64,000 nucleotides of DNA from Nonomuraea aurantiaca (GCF_020215705.1 NZ_JAIWNB010000016.1:124001-188000); one strand, 5' to 3'. Numbered from the stretch's first letter, positions 1 to 8,961 are shown. Numbers and translations: made by a program. The notes: generated by a model not told the origin, from the sequence alone.

Positions 1-982
1 GGTCGAGGACGTCCCCACTGGGCAGGTACGCCGCCGCGACCCCCAGCGAGGCCGCGACCTGCACGGCCTCGGCGGTGGACATGACCGTGCCGGGGCGCTC
101 CACGTCCCAGCCCTCGGCCGAGCGCCCGGAGCGCAGGTCGCGGAAGACGGTGACCAGCGCGTCGAGCACGGCGTCGTCCACGCCGAAGGCGGCGCCCGCC
201 CGCTGGACCACGGCGGTCGCCTGGCGGCGTACGAGGGTGGTCTCCGCCTCGGCGTCGGAGATGGGGTCGACGGTCTCGAAGTTGAACCGGCGCTTCAGGG
301 CGGCCGACATCTCCGAGACGCCGCGGTCGCGCAGGTTGGCCGTGGCGATCACGGTGAACCCGGGCGAGGCCGCCACCTGGGCGTCCTCGGTGCCGGCGAG
401 TTCGGGTACGCTGACCCGCCGGTCGGACAGGATCGACACCAGGGCGTCCTGCACCTCGGGCAGGCAGCGGGTGATCTCCTCCACCCGGGCGACGCGGCCG
501 GAGCGCATGGCCGTGAGCACCGGGGAGTCGACCAGCGCGGCGGGGCTGGGGCCTTGGGCGAGGAGGAGGGCGTAGTTCCAGCCGTAGCGGAAGGCGTCCT
601 CGGTGGTGCCCGCGGTGCCCTGCACGGTGAGCGCGCTGGTGCCGCACACGGCGGCGGCCAGCAGCTCCGACAGCATCGACTTGGCGGTGCCGGGCTCGCC
701 GACCAGCAGCAGGCCGCGTTCGCCGGCGAGGGTCACCACGCAGCGTTCGACGAGGGCGCGTTCGCCGACGAACTTGGTGGCCACCTTCATGCGGGACGTG
801 GGCCCCTGCAGGGTCTCCCCGTTGCTGCCGCAGATGAAGGTCACCACCGCGCGCGGGGTCAGCGCCCAGCCGGGCGGGCGGGGGCCGTCGTCGTAGGAGG
901 CGAGGAAGGCGAGCTCGTCGGCGTATCGCTCTTCGGCGGAGAGCACCTGCCGGGCCGGAGCCCGGTCTTCGGTCAGGGTCAT
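1..982 (-). CDS. MoxR-type AAA+ ATPase, C-terminus beyond window edge
   Basis: This is an AAA+ ATPase of the MoxR class, which usually acts as a chaperone-like remodeller of partners carrying VWA domains. The reading frame starts at an ATG read leftward from 982 and is still open at base 1, so about 327 residues are visible. A Walker A motif (GEPGTAKS) lies near residues 94-102, a Walker B-like VEEITR follows, and a sensor-1 stretch with ATANLRDRG is near residue 212, followed by an RRF arginine-finger region. The gene is 38 bases downstream of the giant 1635-aa gene and is probably in the same operon. Family knowledge suggests that a VWA and a SWIM protein may lie just outside the window. 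The class call is strong; the cellular role is unknown. Confidence 0.85.
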   Translation of the reverse strand, partial: MTLTEDRAPARQVLSAEERYADELAFLASYDDGPRPPGWALTPRAVVTFICGSNGETLQGPTSRMKVATKFVGERALVERCVVTLAGERGLLLVGEPGTAKSMLSELLAAAVCGTSALTVQGTAGTTEDAFRYGWNYALLLAQGPSPAALVDSPVLTAMRSGRVARVEEITRCLPEVQDALVSILSDRRVSVPELAGTEDAQVAASPGFTVIATANLRDRGVSEMSAALKRRFNFETVDPISDAEAETTLVRRQATAVVQRAGAAFGVDDAVLDALVTVFRDLRSGRSAEGWDVERPGTVMSTAEAVQVAASLGVAAAYLPSGDVLD

Positions 983-1020
983 GAGGTGAAGTCCTTAAGA
1001 GAGTCGGGGAGGAAGCGGGC

Positions 1021-4000
1021 TCAGCGTCGCCGTCCGCGCTTGACCTTGAGCTCCTCGAAACGGGGCCCGTCGCCGTCGAGCACCCGCTGCCACGCCTTGG
1101 CGTAGAGGTCGGCGACGGGCTCGATCGGGATGCCGTCATAGGCGGTCAGGTCGAACAGGGCCAGCTTCCACTGCTCCACCGGAAGCAGCGGCGCGCTCTG
1201 CTCCGCCCACCCGCCGGGCAGGAACAGCGTGCGCGCCGCCCGGCTCCGGCTCGCCTCGACGACGAGGTCGGTCGCGGCCAGCTCGGCGCGGGCCGCCTTG
1301 AGCCGGGCGGGCTTCCAGCCCGTCCACCGGGCGACGTTGCGGTCGGTGGGATCGGGCAGGGCCAGCAGCATCAGGTAGTGGGCCGCGGCGTCCTCGCCGA
1401 GCCCGTACTCCTTCGCCACCTCGATGACCAGATCGGGTACGGACCGGGTGGGATCCTGCGGCCACCACGTCCCGTCCGCGTCCCGCTCCCCCTGCACCGG
1501 GTCGCCGGGATCGGCGAGCAGCGCCGCGAACCGCGGGTCGCGGGCGGTCCGCAACGCGATCTCGGCGGGAAACGGCTCCTCGGTGCCGAGCAGGGCGCGC
1601 AGGTACGGATCCGCACCTGCCGCGTCCAGCGACGCTACCCGGATGGCGGGGGCGGGTCTGTCGTCATGGGTGGCCATGACGACGGCGCCGTATCTCTCGT
1701 AGCCCTGGCCGGTCTCGGTCGGGGCTCCGGCGGCCTTCCTGAACGCGGGCAGGTCGACGTATCGGCCCAGGTCGAGCAGCAGGCCCGGGTTGGCCAGCCG
1801 CTCGTGGACCGCGGCCAGCGCCTTCGGCAGCGCGGCCCGGATCGGATCTCCGGCGGGCAGCCGGTACGCCAGCCACCGCGCGGTGGTGACGGCCATGATC
1901 AGCGAGCTGGCGGTTAACCCGGTGGCATTGTCGTCGACGGGCCTGACCCGGTCGCCGCGTACGGTCCAGGCCAGGTCGTGGCTCAGCTCCGGCGAGGCGG
2001 CCGGGTCGAGCAGGGCTCGCAGCGCCCGGCTCGTGTCCCAGCCGGCCCGCACCGCGCGAGCCGCCTCTCCGAGCAGCCATTCGGGAATCGCCGCCTGCGG
2101 CCCGACCTTGTCGTTCCACAGCGCCGCCGCGGCGGCCACGTCCGGGCCGTCGCTCCAGAGCCGGGCCGGGTCGCTGGGCAGGAGCGCCGCGACGACCGCC
2201 CGCCGGATGCCGGCGTCCGTCTTGCGCAGTTCGTCCCTGGCGACGGTGGCATCGGCCAGCTTCACGCCGATCGTGGTACGGAGTTCCTTGGTGAGGAAGT
2301 TGCGCTCGTGCGTGTCCACGGACGGCAGACCCGCCACGATGAGCCGGGCCGTCGTCTCGGAGACGCCGGTGAGCCGGGCGAACTCCTCGGCCGCCTCGGG
2401 CCGCCAGGGCGCCGGTCCCCGCGCGGCCAGCTCGGTGAAGAGCGCCTCCAGCCAGCCCGCCTCCCGCGCCACCCCGACCGGGGCCGAGGACCGGACCGTG
2501 TAGGGGTGGGGGACGTCGAACCGCCCGGCCGGGTCGTGGAACAGCGCCGACCACACGCAGCCGGAGTCGTTCGGGGATCCCGAGCTCACGAAGGCGAGGA
2601 ACGCGCCATCGTCCAGTGGCAGGGTCCCGAGCCAGTTGCCGTCGCGCCAGTTGCCGTCGGGCTTGATCAGGAGGCGCTTGTCGAGGTGCAGGTCCATCCG
2701 TCGCCAGCGGGACGGATCGGCCGTGGTGGGCAGCCCGGCCTCGCCCAGTGCGCGGATCAGGTCGTGCAGCGTGGCGCGGTGTTCCTCCTCGACCGTCTCC
2801 GTCGCGACGCGGAAGGCCAGGGCGGCGGTGTGGTCGAGCAAGGGGTCCCATCGCAGGCCGGCTTCCGGCAGTTCCGGCAGGTCGAGGTGGGTGCGGCCCA
2901 ACCTCGACGGAGCCGACACCGACGGGGCCGACGCCGACGCCAGCCGCCGCCGCCCGATCGTCCGGATCTGCTGGAAGGCGCTGTCGGCCCCCAGGCGCCA
3001 GGAGTATTCGACGAAGTCGCCGAGCCCCCGGAGCGCCTGGTCGAGCAGGGAGTCCGTGGGACCGGCGGGCGCCTGCTCTTGGTGCCCGCCGGCGAGCGCT
3101 TCGGCGAGCCTGGCCGCGACGGTGTGCAGCGAGCTCTGCTGGGTCCCGGCGAAACGGACGACTCCGGCGATGCCGGCCACGAGCGCGTCATGGCTGACCT
3201 GCGGAAGCAGGGTACGGACCCGCGCCTCCAGGTCTTCTTCCCCGGCGACCTCAAGCAGGGCCTCCGCGGTGTCCAGGTCGAGGGCGCGCAGGGCCGCGGA
3301 GCCCTCCGGATCCCTCGGGCGCAGGTAGCACCAGTAGCGCACCGGCGGCAGGATGAGGCTGCCCATGGCGAAGTGGCCGGGGGCGTCGTCCGTGCGGGCC
3401 ACGGCCGTGACCACCCCGTCCGGATCGACCAGGTTGAGCCGGTAGCCCCCCTTGACGATGGTCCGTGGCCGGTCGTCCCCGGGGAACATCAGGGCACGCG
3501 CCGGCGTCCCGGCGTCGGGCGGCAGGGTGAACGTACGGCCGGAGACGTCCTCACCGCGCATCGACCCGTCGGGCAGCCGCACCACGCGCCAGCCGAACAG
3601 CCCGCCCACGGGCGTGCCCACGGGGGTGGCCTCGTCGGAGGGCGCGGGAAGCAGCCATCCCGCATGGAACTCGCTGCCGGCCGGGGCGTCGCGGAGCGCG
3701 TCGGCGAGGAAGGCGGGCATGGCCTTCCTGCCCACCTGTCCGCCGGCCGGGTCGTACTCGTACCAGTCGGCGGTGCGGTAATCGGAGCCGTCCCAGGTCC
3801 ACACCCAGTAGGAGGTGCCGTCGGTGATCACCGACGACTCCGCGGGGAGGGCCGTGTCGCCCGGGTGCACAACCCCCTGACCGGTGGTCCGCCCGCCGCC
3901 GGGCAGGGGCAGGGTGACCGCGTCGTCGCCGCGGTACCAGTCCATGCGCGTTCCGCGGGTGCCGGTGGCGCCCTCTATCGGGTGCAGACGGTCGGGGGCG

Positions 4001-5928
4001 GTGTGCCAGTAGCCGCGCAGCCGATACTCGAGGTGGCGGGACTGCCAGTAGACGAGCAGCTCGCCGTCCACATAGTGCAGGCCGATGTCGTTCCAGGAGT
4101 CTCCGGCCGGGATGCGCAGGTCGTGGGTGAGCACGGTGCCCTCAGGACCGAGCACCCGGGCCTGCGCGGCGCCCGCCGTGAGCAGGTACGGCCAGGCGTC
4201 GGCGACCACGATGTCGTCGACGTCCTTCTTCGGTACGAGCGACGCGGCCGCCTCCTCCCAGGCCGGCCAGCCCAGCTCGTCGAACAGCCCTGCGCGCAGG
4301 GTGCGGGCGAGCACCGGCGCGATCCGCGCCGCCGCCGCCCGGCGTACGTCCTCCTCGGCCAGGACCAGTGCCTCGCCCGGCAGCCAGGCCAGCCGTCGCA
4401 GGGCGTCCGGCAGGTCCGGCAGCCCGGCGGCCGTGGACCGCAGCGCCACCTTGCGGGTCCATTCGGCCAGCATCGGCCGGCCGCCGGGGGACTTGGCCAG
4501 CAGGCGGATGGCCCGCCGGCCGTCCTCGTCGTCGCTGAAGCCGTCAGCCGCGCGCTCGAAGGCGGACCGGAACCGGCCGTCGGCGGCCAGGGCGACCAGG
4601 GCGCGCTGCCCCTCCCCCTTCGCCCAGGGCTCCAGCCGCAGCGAGCTGTTGTCCTCGGGATCGCGCACCGGAAGGCCGAGGGCGAGCAGCAGATCGAGCA
4701 GGTCGACGTCATACGAGACCGTCAGCGCCCGCTTCTGCTCGGCCAGCTCGGCGCGCAGCCGGCCGGCCGCCCGCTCCACCAGCGCGTAGAGGTCGGGCAG
4801 GCGGGACGGCACGCGCCAGCCGTGGTCGCGTGCCTTCAGGAACCGTTCGAGCCAGCCGACGGTGCCGTCGCCGGGCCGCTCCGGCACCTCGCCGGAGACT
4901 AGGCCGGCGGTGGCGCCGGACGCCTCGAGGATCTCCAGCCACAGGCCCGCCAGCTCCTCGTCCCGGGACTCCGGCATGATGTTCAGCAGCGTCACCCGCA
5001 CCTCGGGCTCCCGCGACGCCAGGGCCGCGATCCCCGTACGGTGGGCCTTCCACCAGCCCGTCGCGGCCCGATGGGCGGCCGGCAGGGCGAGCAGCTCGGC
5101 CAGGTAGGCCTGCTCCGCCGCGTCCACGTCCACCCTGGCGGCCTTGGCCAGGCGGCGCAGGTCCGTCGTCATCTGCGCCGACGGCGGCAGCCCGCCCGCC
5201 GTGCGCCGCACGCACAGCCGCGTGAAGCGGCGCAGCGCCTCGTCGGCGGGCACCCGGGCGGCCAGCTCCTTGGCGTAGCCGGACAGCACCTTGACCGGCA
5301 GCGCCCCCGCCAGCGCGAACTCCAGGAACACCTCGTCGAGCCGGTCCTCGTCGATCGCGAGCCCGTGCTGCGCCTCGGCCCGGCGCGCGCTGGCGAACAT
5401 CTGCGCGGCGTAGGCGGCGTTCTCGACGCCCAGGAACACCCGGCCGCACTGCTCATAGAACGTGGGCAGGAAGTGGGGCACGGACGCGGCCAGCTGAGCG
5501 GCCAGCTGCTGGTAGGCGTCGAGCGCGGCCTTCGGCTTGGACTTCGCCTGCCGGGCCGCGCGCTCCAGCTCCGGCACGACGGCGAGCGCGTGATGCCCGT
5601 CTTCGGGGTGGTGCACCAGCACCCATTCGGGGAAGCCGAGCGAGCGCCGCAGGCCCAGCCCGACCTCGGCGGGCTCCCCGTCGGGCGCCAGGCCCAGGAA
5701 GCTCGCGGCCAGGTCCTCGGCCGAGCCGAGCTCCCCGGCGACCAGCCGCACGACCACCCGGTCGTCCAGGCCGGGATGGCGGTAGGTACGGGCGGTCATC
5801 GGCACCGCCCGCTCGCCGGCCCCCTCGGTGCCGAGCGGCAGCACGGCCCCGGCCTTCAGCAGCTCCGCGGCCTGAGACGCCTGCCGCGGTTCCGCACCCT
5901 GAGACGCCGGTTCTGTAGCCTGAGACAT
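1021..5928 (-). CDS. Giant uncharacterised protein (1635 aa) of the MoxR/DUF4132 cluster
   Basis: This is a very large cytoplasmic protein with no signal peptide or membrane segment. I recognise it only as the big partner found beside MoxR ATPases and DUF4132 proteins in actinobacteria. The first 500 residues are rich in Ala, Leu and Arg and look like helical repeats. Residues of about 575-745 are rich in Trp, Gly and Tyr, with alternating short strands, which suggests a propeller or beta-sandwich segment. The C-terminus is again helical and ends in a basic KRGRRR tail. I chose the ATG at 5928; a GTG at 5934 overlaps the stop codon of the upstream gene as GTGA and is an equally plausible coupled start. 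The long open frame continuing upstream of this point is a shadow of the upstream gene. No enzyme motif is visible. Confidence 0.75.
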   Translation of the reverse strand: MSQATEPASQGAEPRQASQAAELLKAGAVLPLGTEGAGERAVPMTARTYRHPGLDDRVVVRLVAGELGSAEDLAASFLGLAPDGEPAEVGLGLRRSLGFPEWVLVHHPEDGHHALAVVPELERAARQAKSKPKAALDAYQQLAAQLAASVPHFLPTFYEQCGRVFLGVENAAYAAQMFASARRAEAQHGLAIDEDRLDEVFLEFALAGALPVKVLSGYAKELAARVPADEALRRFTRLCVRRTAGGLPPSAQMTTDLRRLAKAARVDVDAAEQAYLAELLALPAAHRAATGWWKAHRTGIAALASREPEVRVTLLNIMPESRDEELAGLWLEILEASGATAGLVSGEVPERPGDGTVGWLERFLKARDHGWRVPSRLPDLYALVERAAGRLRAELAEQKRALTVSYDVDLLDLLLALGLPVRDPEDNSSLRLEPWAKGEGQRALVALAADGRFRSAFERAADGFSDDEDGRRAIRLLAKSPGGRPMLAEWTRKVALRSTAAGLPDLPDALRRLAWLPGEALVLAEEDVRRAAAARIAPVLARTLRAGLFDELGWPAWEEAAASLVPKKDVDDIVVADAWPYLLTAGAAQARVLGPEGTVLTHDLRIPAGDSWNDIGLHYVDGELLVYWQSRHLEYRLRGYWHTAPDRLHPIEGATGTRGTRMDWYRGDDAVTLPLPGGGRTTGQGVVHPGDTALPAESSVITDGTSYWVWTWDGSDYRTADWYEYDPAGGQVGRKAMPAFLADALRDAPAGSEFHAGWLLPAPSDEATPVGTPVGGLFGWRVVRLPDGSMRGEDVSGRTFTLPPDAGTPARALMFPGDDRPRTIVKGGYRLNLVDPDGVVTAVARTDDAPGHFAMGSLILPPVRYWCYLRPRDPEGSAALRALDLDTAEALLEVAGEEDLEARVRTLLPQVSHDALVAGIAGVVRFAGTQQSSLHTVAARLAEALAGGHQEQAPAGPTDSLLDQALRGLGDFVEYSWRLGADSAFQQIRTIGRRRLASASAPSVSAPSRLGRTHLDLPELPEAGLRWDPLLDHTAALAFRVATETVEEEHRATLHDLIRALGEAGLPTTADPSRWRRMDLHLDKRLLIKPDGNWRDGNWLGTLPLDDGAFLAFVSSGSPNDSGCVWSALFHDPAGRFDVPHPYTVRSSAPVGVAREAGWLEALFTELAARGPAPWRPEAAEEFARLTGVSETTARLIVAGLPSVDTHERNFLTKELRTTIGVKLADATVARDELRKTDAGIRRAVVAALLPSDPARLWSDGPDVAAAAALWNDKVGPQAAIPEWLLGEAARAVRAGWDTSRALRALLDPAASPELSHDLAWTVRGDRVRPVDDNATGLTASSLIMAVTTARWLAYRLPAGDPIRAALPKALAAVHERLANPGLLLDLGRYVDLPAFRKAAGAPTETGQGYERYGAVVMATHDDRPAPAIRVASLDAAGADPYLRALLGTEEPFPAEIALRTARDPRFAALLADPGDPVQGERDADGTWWPQDPTRSVPDLVIEVAKEYGLGEDAAAHYLMLLALPDPTDRNVARWTGWKPARLKAARAELAATDLVVEASRSRAARTLFLPGGWAEQSAPLLPVEQWKLALFDLTAYDGIPIEPVADLYAKAWQRVLDGDGPRFEELKVKRGRRR

Positions 5929-5930
5929 CG

Positions 5931-6797
5931 TCACGCGTCCTTCCCCTCTTCGACCCGCCGCCCGGCGTAGAGCGCCGCGGCCATCCGCATCCCCTCCGAC
6001 CAGGCCACCGGCCCGACCTCGCGCAGCGGCAGTGTCCTGCCGTCGAGGTCCTGCCAGCTCAGGTCGCCCGTCGTCATCTCGCCGTCCCAGTAGGGCTCGC
6101 CGATCCAGACGGCCGCCTCCGAGAGGCTGCCGCCGTCGCGGACCCGGCAGGTGGCGTAGCCGCCGGAGACCCGGTAGCCGAGCGCGGTGGCCCGCGCGGC
6201 CAGGCCGAACCTGGAGTCGTAGGTGCCGCCGGAGAACTCCGACACGGCCGTCTCCGTCGCCTTGAGGTCGGCAGGCTTGCGCCAGGTGGCCCGGTGGATC
6301 TGCTCGACCTTCTGGACCACGCCCAGCTCCGCGGCGAACTCCCGCAGGTCGTCGAGGTCGGGCAGCAGCACGGGATGGGGCAGGGTCACCGTGCGCGGCG
6401 ACAGGCGTACGGTCTCGCCGTCGAGGTTGACCACCCGCAGCTCGCCGGTGTCGGTGGCGTCCCGCAGGAAGCCGACCTCGTCGGGGTCGTCGCCGACCAC
6501 GGCCAGGTCCCGCAGGGCCGACTGCCACGCCTCGTCGGGCCACACGCGGGCCAGCAGCCCGGTCGGCACCGGCAGGGACGAGACCATCCAGAGGTCCACC
6601 TGCGCCACGCACGCGGCGGCGTGCCGGTCGAGCCACTCCGCGAAGCGACGCAGCCGGTCCACCTCGGGATGATCGCGCAACGCCTTCGGCAGCGACTTCA
6701 GCTGCCGTCCCGCCGCCCGGCCGGAGGTGGCTCGCGCCGCCACCCGGCCCTCTATGAGGGCGACCTCATACCCGTCGCCCGCTGCCAGCCAACCCAA
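5931..6797 (-). CDS. DUF4132-like protein
   Basis: This 288-aa cytoplasmic protein resembles the DUF4132 domain found in E. coli YehI/MolR-type proteins. The features that suggest it are the N-terminal GRQLKSLPKALRDHP block, the central HPVLLPDLDDLREF and GVVQKVEQIHR segments, and the C-terminal LDGRTLPLREV block. The TTG at 6797 is preceded by GAAAGG nine bases upstream, and the family-like GDGYEVALIEGR sequence begins right after it. A GTG about eight codons further upstream is the main alternative. The stop codon overlaps a GTG of the next gene, so the two are probably translated together. It is the first gene of the DUF4132, giant protein, MoxR operon. The biochemical function is unknown. 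Confidence 0.7.
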   Translation of the reverse strand: MGWLAAGDGYEVALIEGRVAARATSGRAAGRQLKSLPKALRDHPEVDRLRRFAEWLDRHAAACVAQVDLWMVSSLPVPTGLLARVWPDEAWQSALRDLAVVGDDPDEVGFLRDATDTGELRVVNLDGETVRLSPRTVTLPHPVLLPDLDDLREFAAELGVVQKVEQIHRATWRKPADLKATETAVSEFSGGTYDSRFGLAARATALGYRVSGGYATCRVRDGGSLSEAAVWIGEPYWDGEMTTGDLSWQDLDGRTLPLREVGPVAWSEGMRMAAALYAGRRVEEGKDA

Positions 6798-6833
6798 CGG
6801 TCCCCGCCTTTCACCGTGCACGAACGTCGAATG

Positions 6834-6857
6834 AGCAGGGGTTTTCCAGCCCCTGCT
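6834..6857. promoter_or_regulatory. Dyad AGCAGGGG-N8-CCCCTGCT upstream of DUF4132 gene
   Basis: Perfect 8-bp arms (6834-6841 and 6850-6857) flank an 8-base spacer. It lies 37 bases before the chosen start of the DUF4132-like gene, so it could be an operator or a leader hairpin. The symmetry is seen directly; the function is inferred. Confidence 0.4.
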
Positions 6858-7062
6858 GTGCAACTGCGCCGAACGTTAGCGACCTCGACCGACAAACCCG
6901 TTCGCGGTCGTCCAGAGGCTCCGACGGCGCGCACAGGGGTGGGGTGGCGAGCCATTCGCGGGCTGCTTTGTCGGCCTGCGAAATGCGGTGATCCGTCAGA
7001 GATGGCTGGTACGGTACCGGCTTTCAACCAAATGACGGGAGTTTTCCGTCGAGGGCCACCTG

Positions 7063-7091
7063 TTGCACAAGAAACTTTCCTAACAGATACT
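7063..7091 (+). promoter_or_regulatory. Putative promoter of the small secreted protein
   Basis: TTGCAC (7063-7068) and GATACT (7086-7091) are separated by exactly 17 bases. This resembles a housekeeping sigma promoter 36 bases ahead of the GTG start at 7128. Confidence 0.4.
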
Positions 7092-7127
7092 CCGGTTGAG
7101 TGTTCACCCCCCAACCCTGGAGTCGCT

Positions 7128-7451
7128 GTGCTTCGTCGTGTCCTCACTCTGACCTCGGTCGTCGCCGCCACCCTGCTCGCCGCCGCCCTGCCCGCCCAGG
7201 CGGCCGAAATGGACGTCACCTTCGGGCCGACGTCGATCGGCGACTACTGCCACGCGAAGGTCAGCTCGGCCTCGTGGATCGGCTTCTACGAGGCGGGCGG
7301 CCTCAGGTGCTACGCGAGCGGCACCGGCGGCCCGCCGCAGTACGCCGGATCCGGGGACCCCTACCTGGCGTGCAAGTTCCTCACCACGGAGGTCGTCATG
7401 AGCGCCAGGCGGGGCACGTCCGACGCCCTGGTGTGCAGGGTGATCGTCTGA
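7128..7451 (+). CDS. Small secreted protein with four cysteines
   Basis: The gene encodes 107 residues. The first 25-27 form a clear Sec signal peptide: an RR start, a hydrophobic Leu/Ala/Val core and a PAQAA cleavage region. The mature part of about 80 residues contains four cysteines, enough for two disulfides, and many Gly, Ser and Tyr residues. I do not recognise the family. I chose the GTG at 7128 because GGAG lies five bases upstream and the signal peptide begins immediately; the open frame continues far upstream but has no signal peptide there. A secreted beta-helix protein gene follows after 160 bases with its own leader, so the two may not be co-transcribed. Confidence 0.7.
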   Translation: MLRRVLTLTSVVAATLLAAALPAQAAEMDVTFGPTSIGDYCHAKVSSASWIGFYEAGGLRCYASGTGGPPQYAGSGDPYLACKFLTTEVVMSARRGTSDALVCRVIV

Positions 7452-7496
7452 CGCCCCTTTGGTGATGGTTTTCGGCTTCCTTACACGTTCCGGATA

Positions 7497-7512
7497 CAAA
7501 ATGGTCATTTTG
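7497..7512. promoter_or_regulatory. Palindrome CAAAATG-GT-CATTTTG
   Basis: Perfect 7-bp arms flank a 2-base spacer in an AT-rich pocket that stands out from the surrounding GC-rich DNA. It is about 100 bases before the beta-helix gene and may be a repressor site. It is too small and T-poor for a terminator. Confidence 0.4.
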
Positions 7513-7555
7513 GGTGTCGAAATTATCCAGGCGTCGCGGTTACAGTGACCCCGCA

Positions 7556-7578
7556 AGCCAGATGATCTTCATCTGGCT
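7556..7578. promoter_or_regulatory. Leader hairpin AGCCAGATGA-TCT-TCATCTGGCT
   Basis: Perfect 10-bp arms surround a 3-base loop, ending 35 bases before the start of the beta-helix gene and just ahead of its AGGAGG ribosome-binding site. In RNA it would form a stable stem in the leader. It has no U-tract, so a translation or mRNA-stability role is more likely than termination. Confidence 0.45.
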
Positions 7579-7613
7579 TCTTCGTCACCGCGATCAGGAG
7601 GCTGAGAACTCAG

Positions 7614-8951
7614 TTGCGCGCCTGGAACTTATCGACCCGAAACTTGACGTCGTACGCGGCGGGTGTGGCGGCCCTCGCGTTAGCGTTCGCGGGGGCCGTC
7701 GCGGCCCCCGCCTCCGCGGATGACATCGACACCTACTACCTCGACAGCGTCCACGGCAACGACTCGGCCGCCGGCGACTCCCCGGCCACGGCGTGGAAGA
7801 CGCTGGCCAAAGCTTCCACGGCGGACCTGGAGCCGGGCGAAAAGCTCATGCTCAGCCGCGGCAGCACGTGGTCCGGGCAGCTGGCCATCACCAAGTCGGG
7901 CGAGGCGGACAACCCGATCGTCGTCGACGCCTACGGCACGGGCGCCCGTCCGGTGCTCAAGGACGACATCGAGGCCTGCCTGTACCTCGGAGGCGACCAC
8001 ATCGAGGTCTACAACCTGCAGATCGGCGTGGACCAGGACCAGGGCCGCTGCTCGTGGGCAGGGATCAAGGTGGGCGGCAGCAACAACGTCATCGAGCAGA
8101 ACTACATCACCGGCGCGGCGGCGGGCGTCTACATCGAGACGAGTGCCCGGTACACCTCGGTGACCAGCAACGAGTTCGTCAACAACAACTTCATGAGCAA
8201 GCTCACGCCGCAGGAGGAGAACGACAACGACGACTCCGGCGCGTTCGCGATGCTGGTGCAGGGCGACGACTCCAACATCGGCTGGAACACCATCACCGGA
8301 TCGGTGGCCTTCAGCTACGACTACGAGTTCGACGGCGCGGCCGTGGAGATCTTCATGGGCTCCCGCAACTACGTCCACCACAACCTCGCGCTTGACAATG
8401 ACACCTTCACCGAGCTGGGCACCAGCCGCAACGACGACGGATCGACGAACGACCCCGACGGGACCTCCGGCAACGTCTTCGAGTACAACGGCATCTACGG
8501 AGACAGGACCCGCTCCGGCATCGTCACCCGCGGCCCGGTGAAGGACGACGGCGAGATCGAGACGAACGGCCCGGTGTTCGGCACCGTGTTCCGCAACAAC
8601 TCGATGAACCTGCCCAACCCCGACGCCGAGGGCGTCGTCTGCTACGCGAGCTGCACGAACGCGCACTTCAAGCTGTCGCAGAACATCGTCGTGGCCGCGA
8701 AGAAGAGCGCCTACGCCGACTCCACCTTCACCGCCAACGACCACAACGTCTTCTACGGCGGCCAGTACCAGATGACGGCGGGCACCGCCAACGTGCGCAG
8801 GGACCCGAAGTTCGACCCGAGCAGGCCCCTGCGGCTGCTGAGCGGGAGTCCGGCGATCGGTCTCGGCGTCAAGAAGTTCAACCCCGTCGACCTGGGCGGA
8901 GCCACGGTGGGCGGGAACGGCACGATCGAGGCCGGGGCCTACGAGTACTAA
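7614..8951 (+). CDS. Secreted right-handed parallel beta-helix protein
   Basis: The 445-aa protein begins with a signal peptide of about 34 residues ending in PASA, and is therefore exported. The mature chain starts with a YYLDSVHGNDSAAGDSP segment, the typical entry of secreted beta-helix proteins. It continues with repeated short strands and Asn/Asp turns (for example GSNNVIEQNYITG), as in pectate-lyase-like and polysaccharide-active helices. I could not assign catalytic residues or a substrate. The TTG start at 7614 is supported by AGGAGG about 12 bases upstream and by the signal peptide. The next gene starts 10 bases after the stop and may be co-transcribed. Confidence 0.8.
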   Translation: MRAWNLSTRNLTSYAAGVAALALAFAGAVAAPASADDIDTYYLDSVHGNDSAAGDSPATAWKTLAKASTADLEPGEKLMLSRGSTWSGQLAITKSGEADNPIVVDAYGTGARPVLKDDIEACLYLGGDHIEVYNLQIGVDQDQGRCSWAGIKVGGSNNVIEQNYITGAAAGVYIETSARYTSVTSNEFVNNNFMSKLTPQEENDNDDSGAFAMLVQGDDSNIGWNTITGSVAFSYDYEFDGAAVEIFMGSRNYVHHNLALDNDTFTELGTSRNDDGSTNDPDGTSGNVFEYNGIYGDRTRSGIVTRGPVKDDGEIETNGPVFGTVFRNNSMNLPNPDAEGVVCYASCTNAHFKLSQNIVVAAKKSAYADSTFTANDHNVFYGGQYQMTAGTANVRRDPKFDPSRPLRLLSGSPAIGLGVKKFNPVDLGGATVGGNGTIEAGAYEY

Positions 8952-8961
8952 TCTGTAGTCC

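Larger units (their letters stand above)
6798..7127. other. Divergent intergenic region, no gene seen
   Basis: This 330-base stretch separates the leftward DUF4132 operon from the rightward secreted-protein gene. It is less GC-rich than its surroundings near 7020-7100. It holds an 8-bp-arm dyad at 6834-6857 on the DUF4132 side and a promoter-like pair at 7063-7091 on the other side. No credible coding frame was seen in either strand. Confidence 0.6.

Noticed and set aside
1978..4902. Very long plus-strand open frame (974 codons) opposite the giant gene
   Set aside because: It is Gly/Arg/Gln/Pro-rich with no motif, a typical antisense shadow of a high-GC minus-strand gene.
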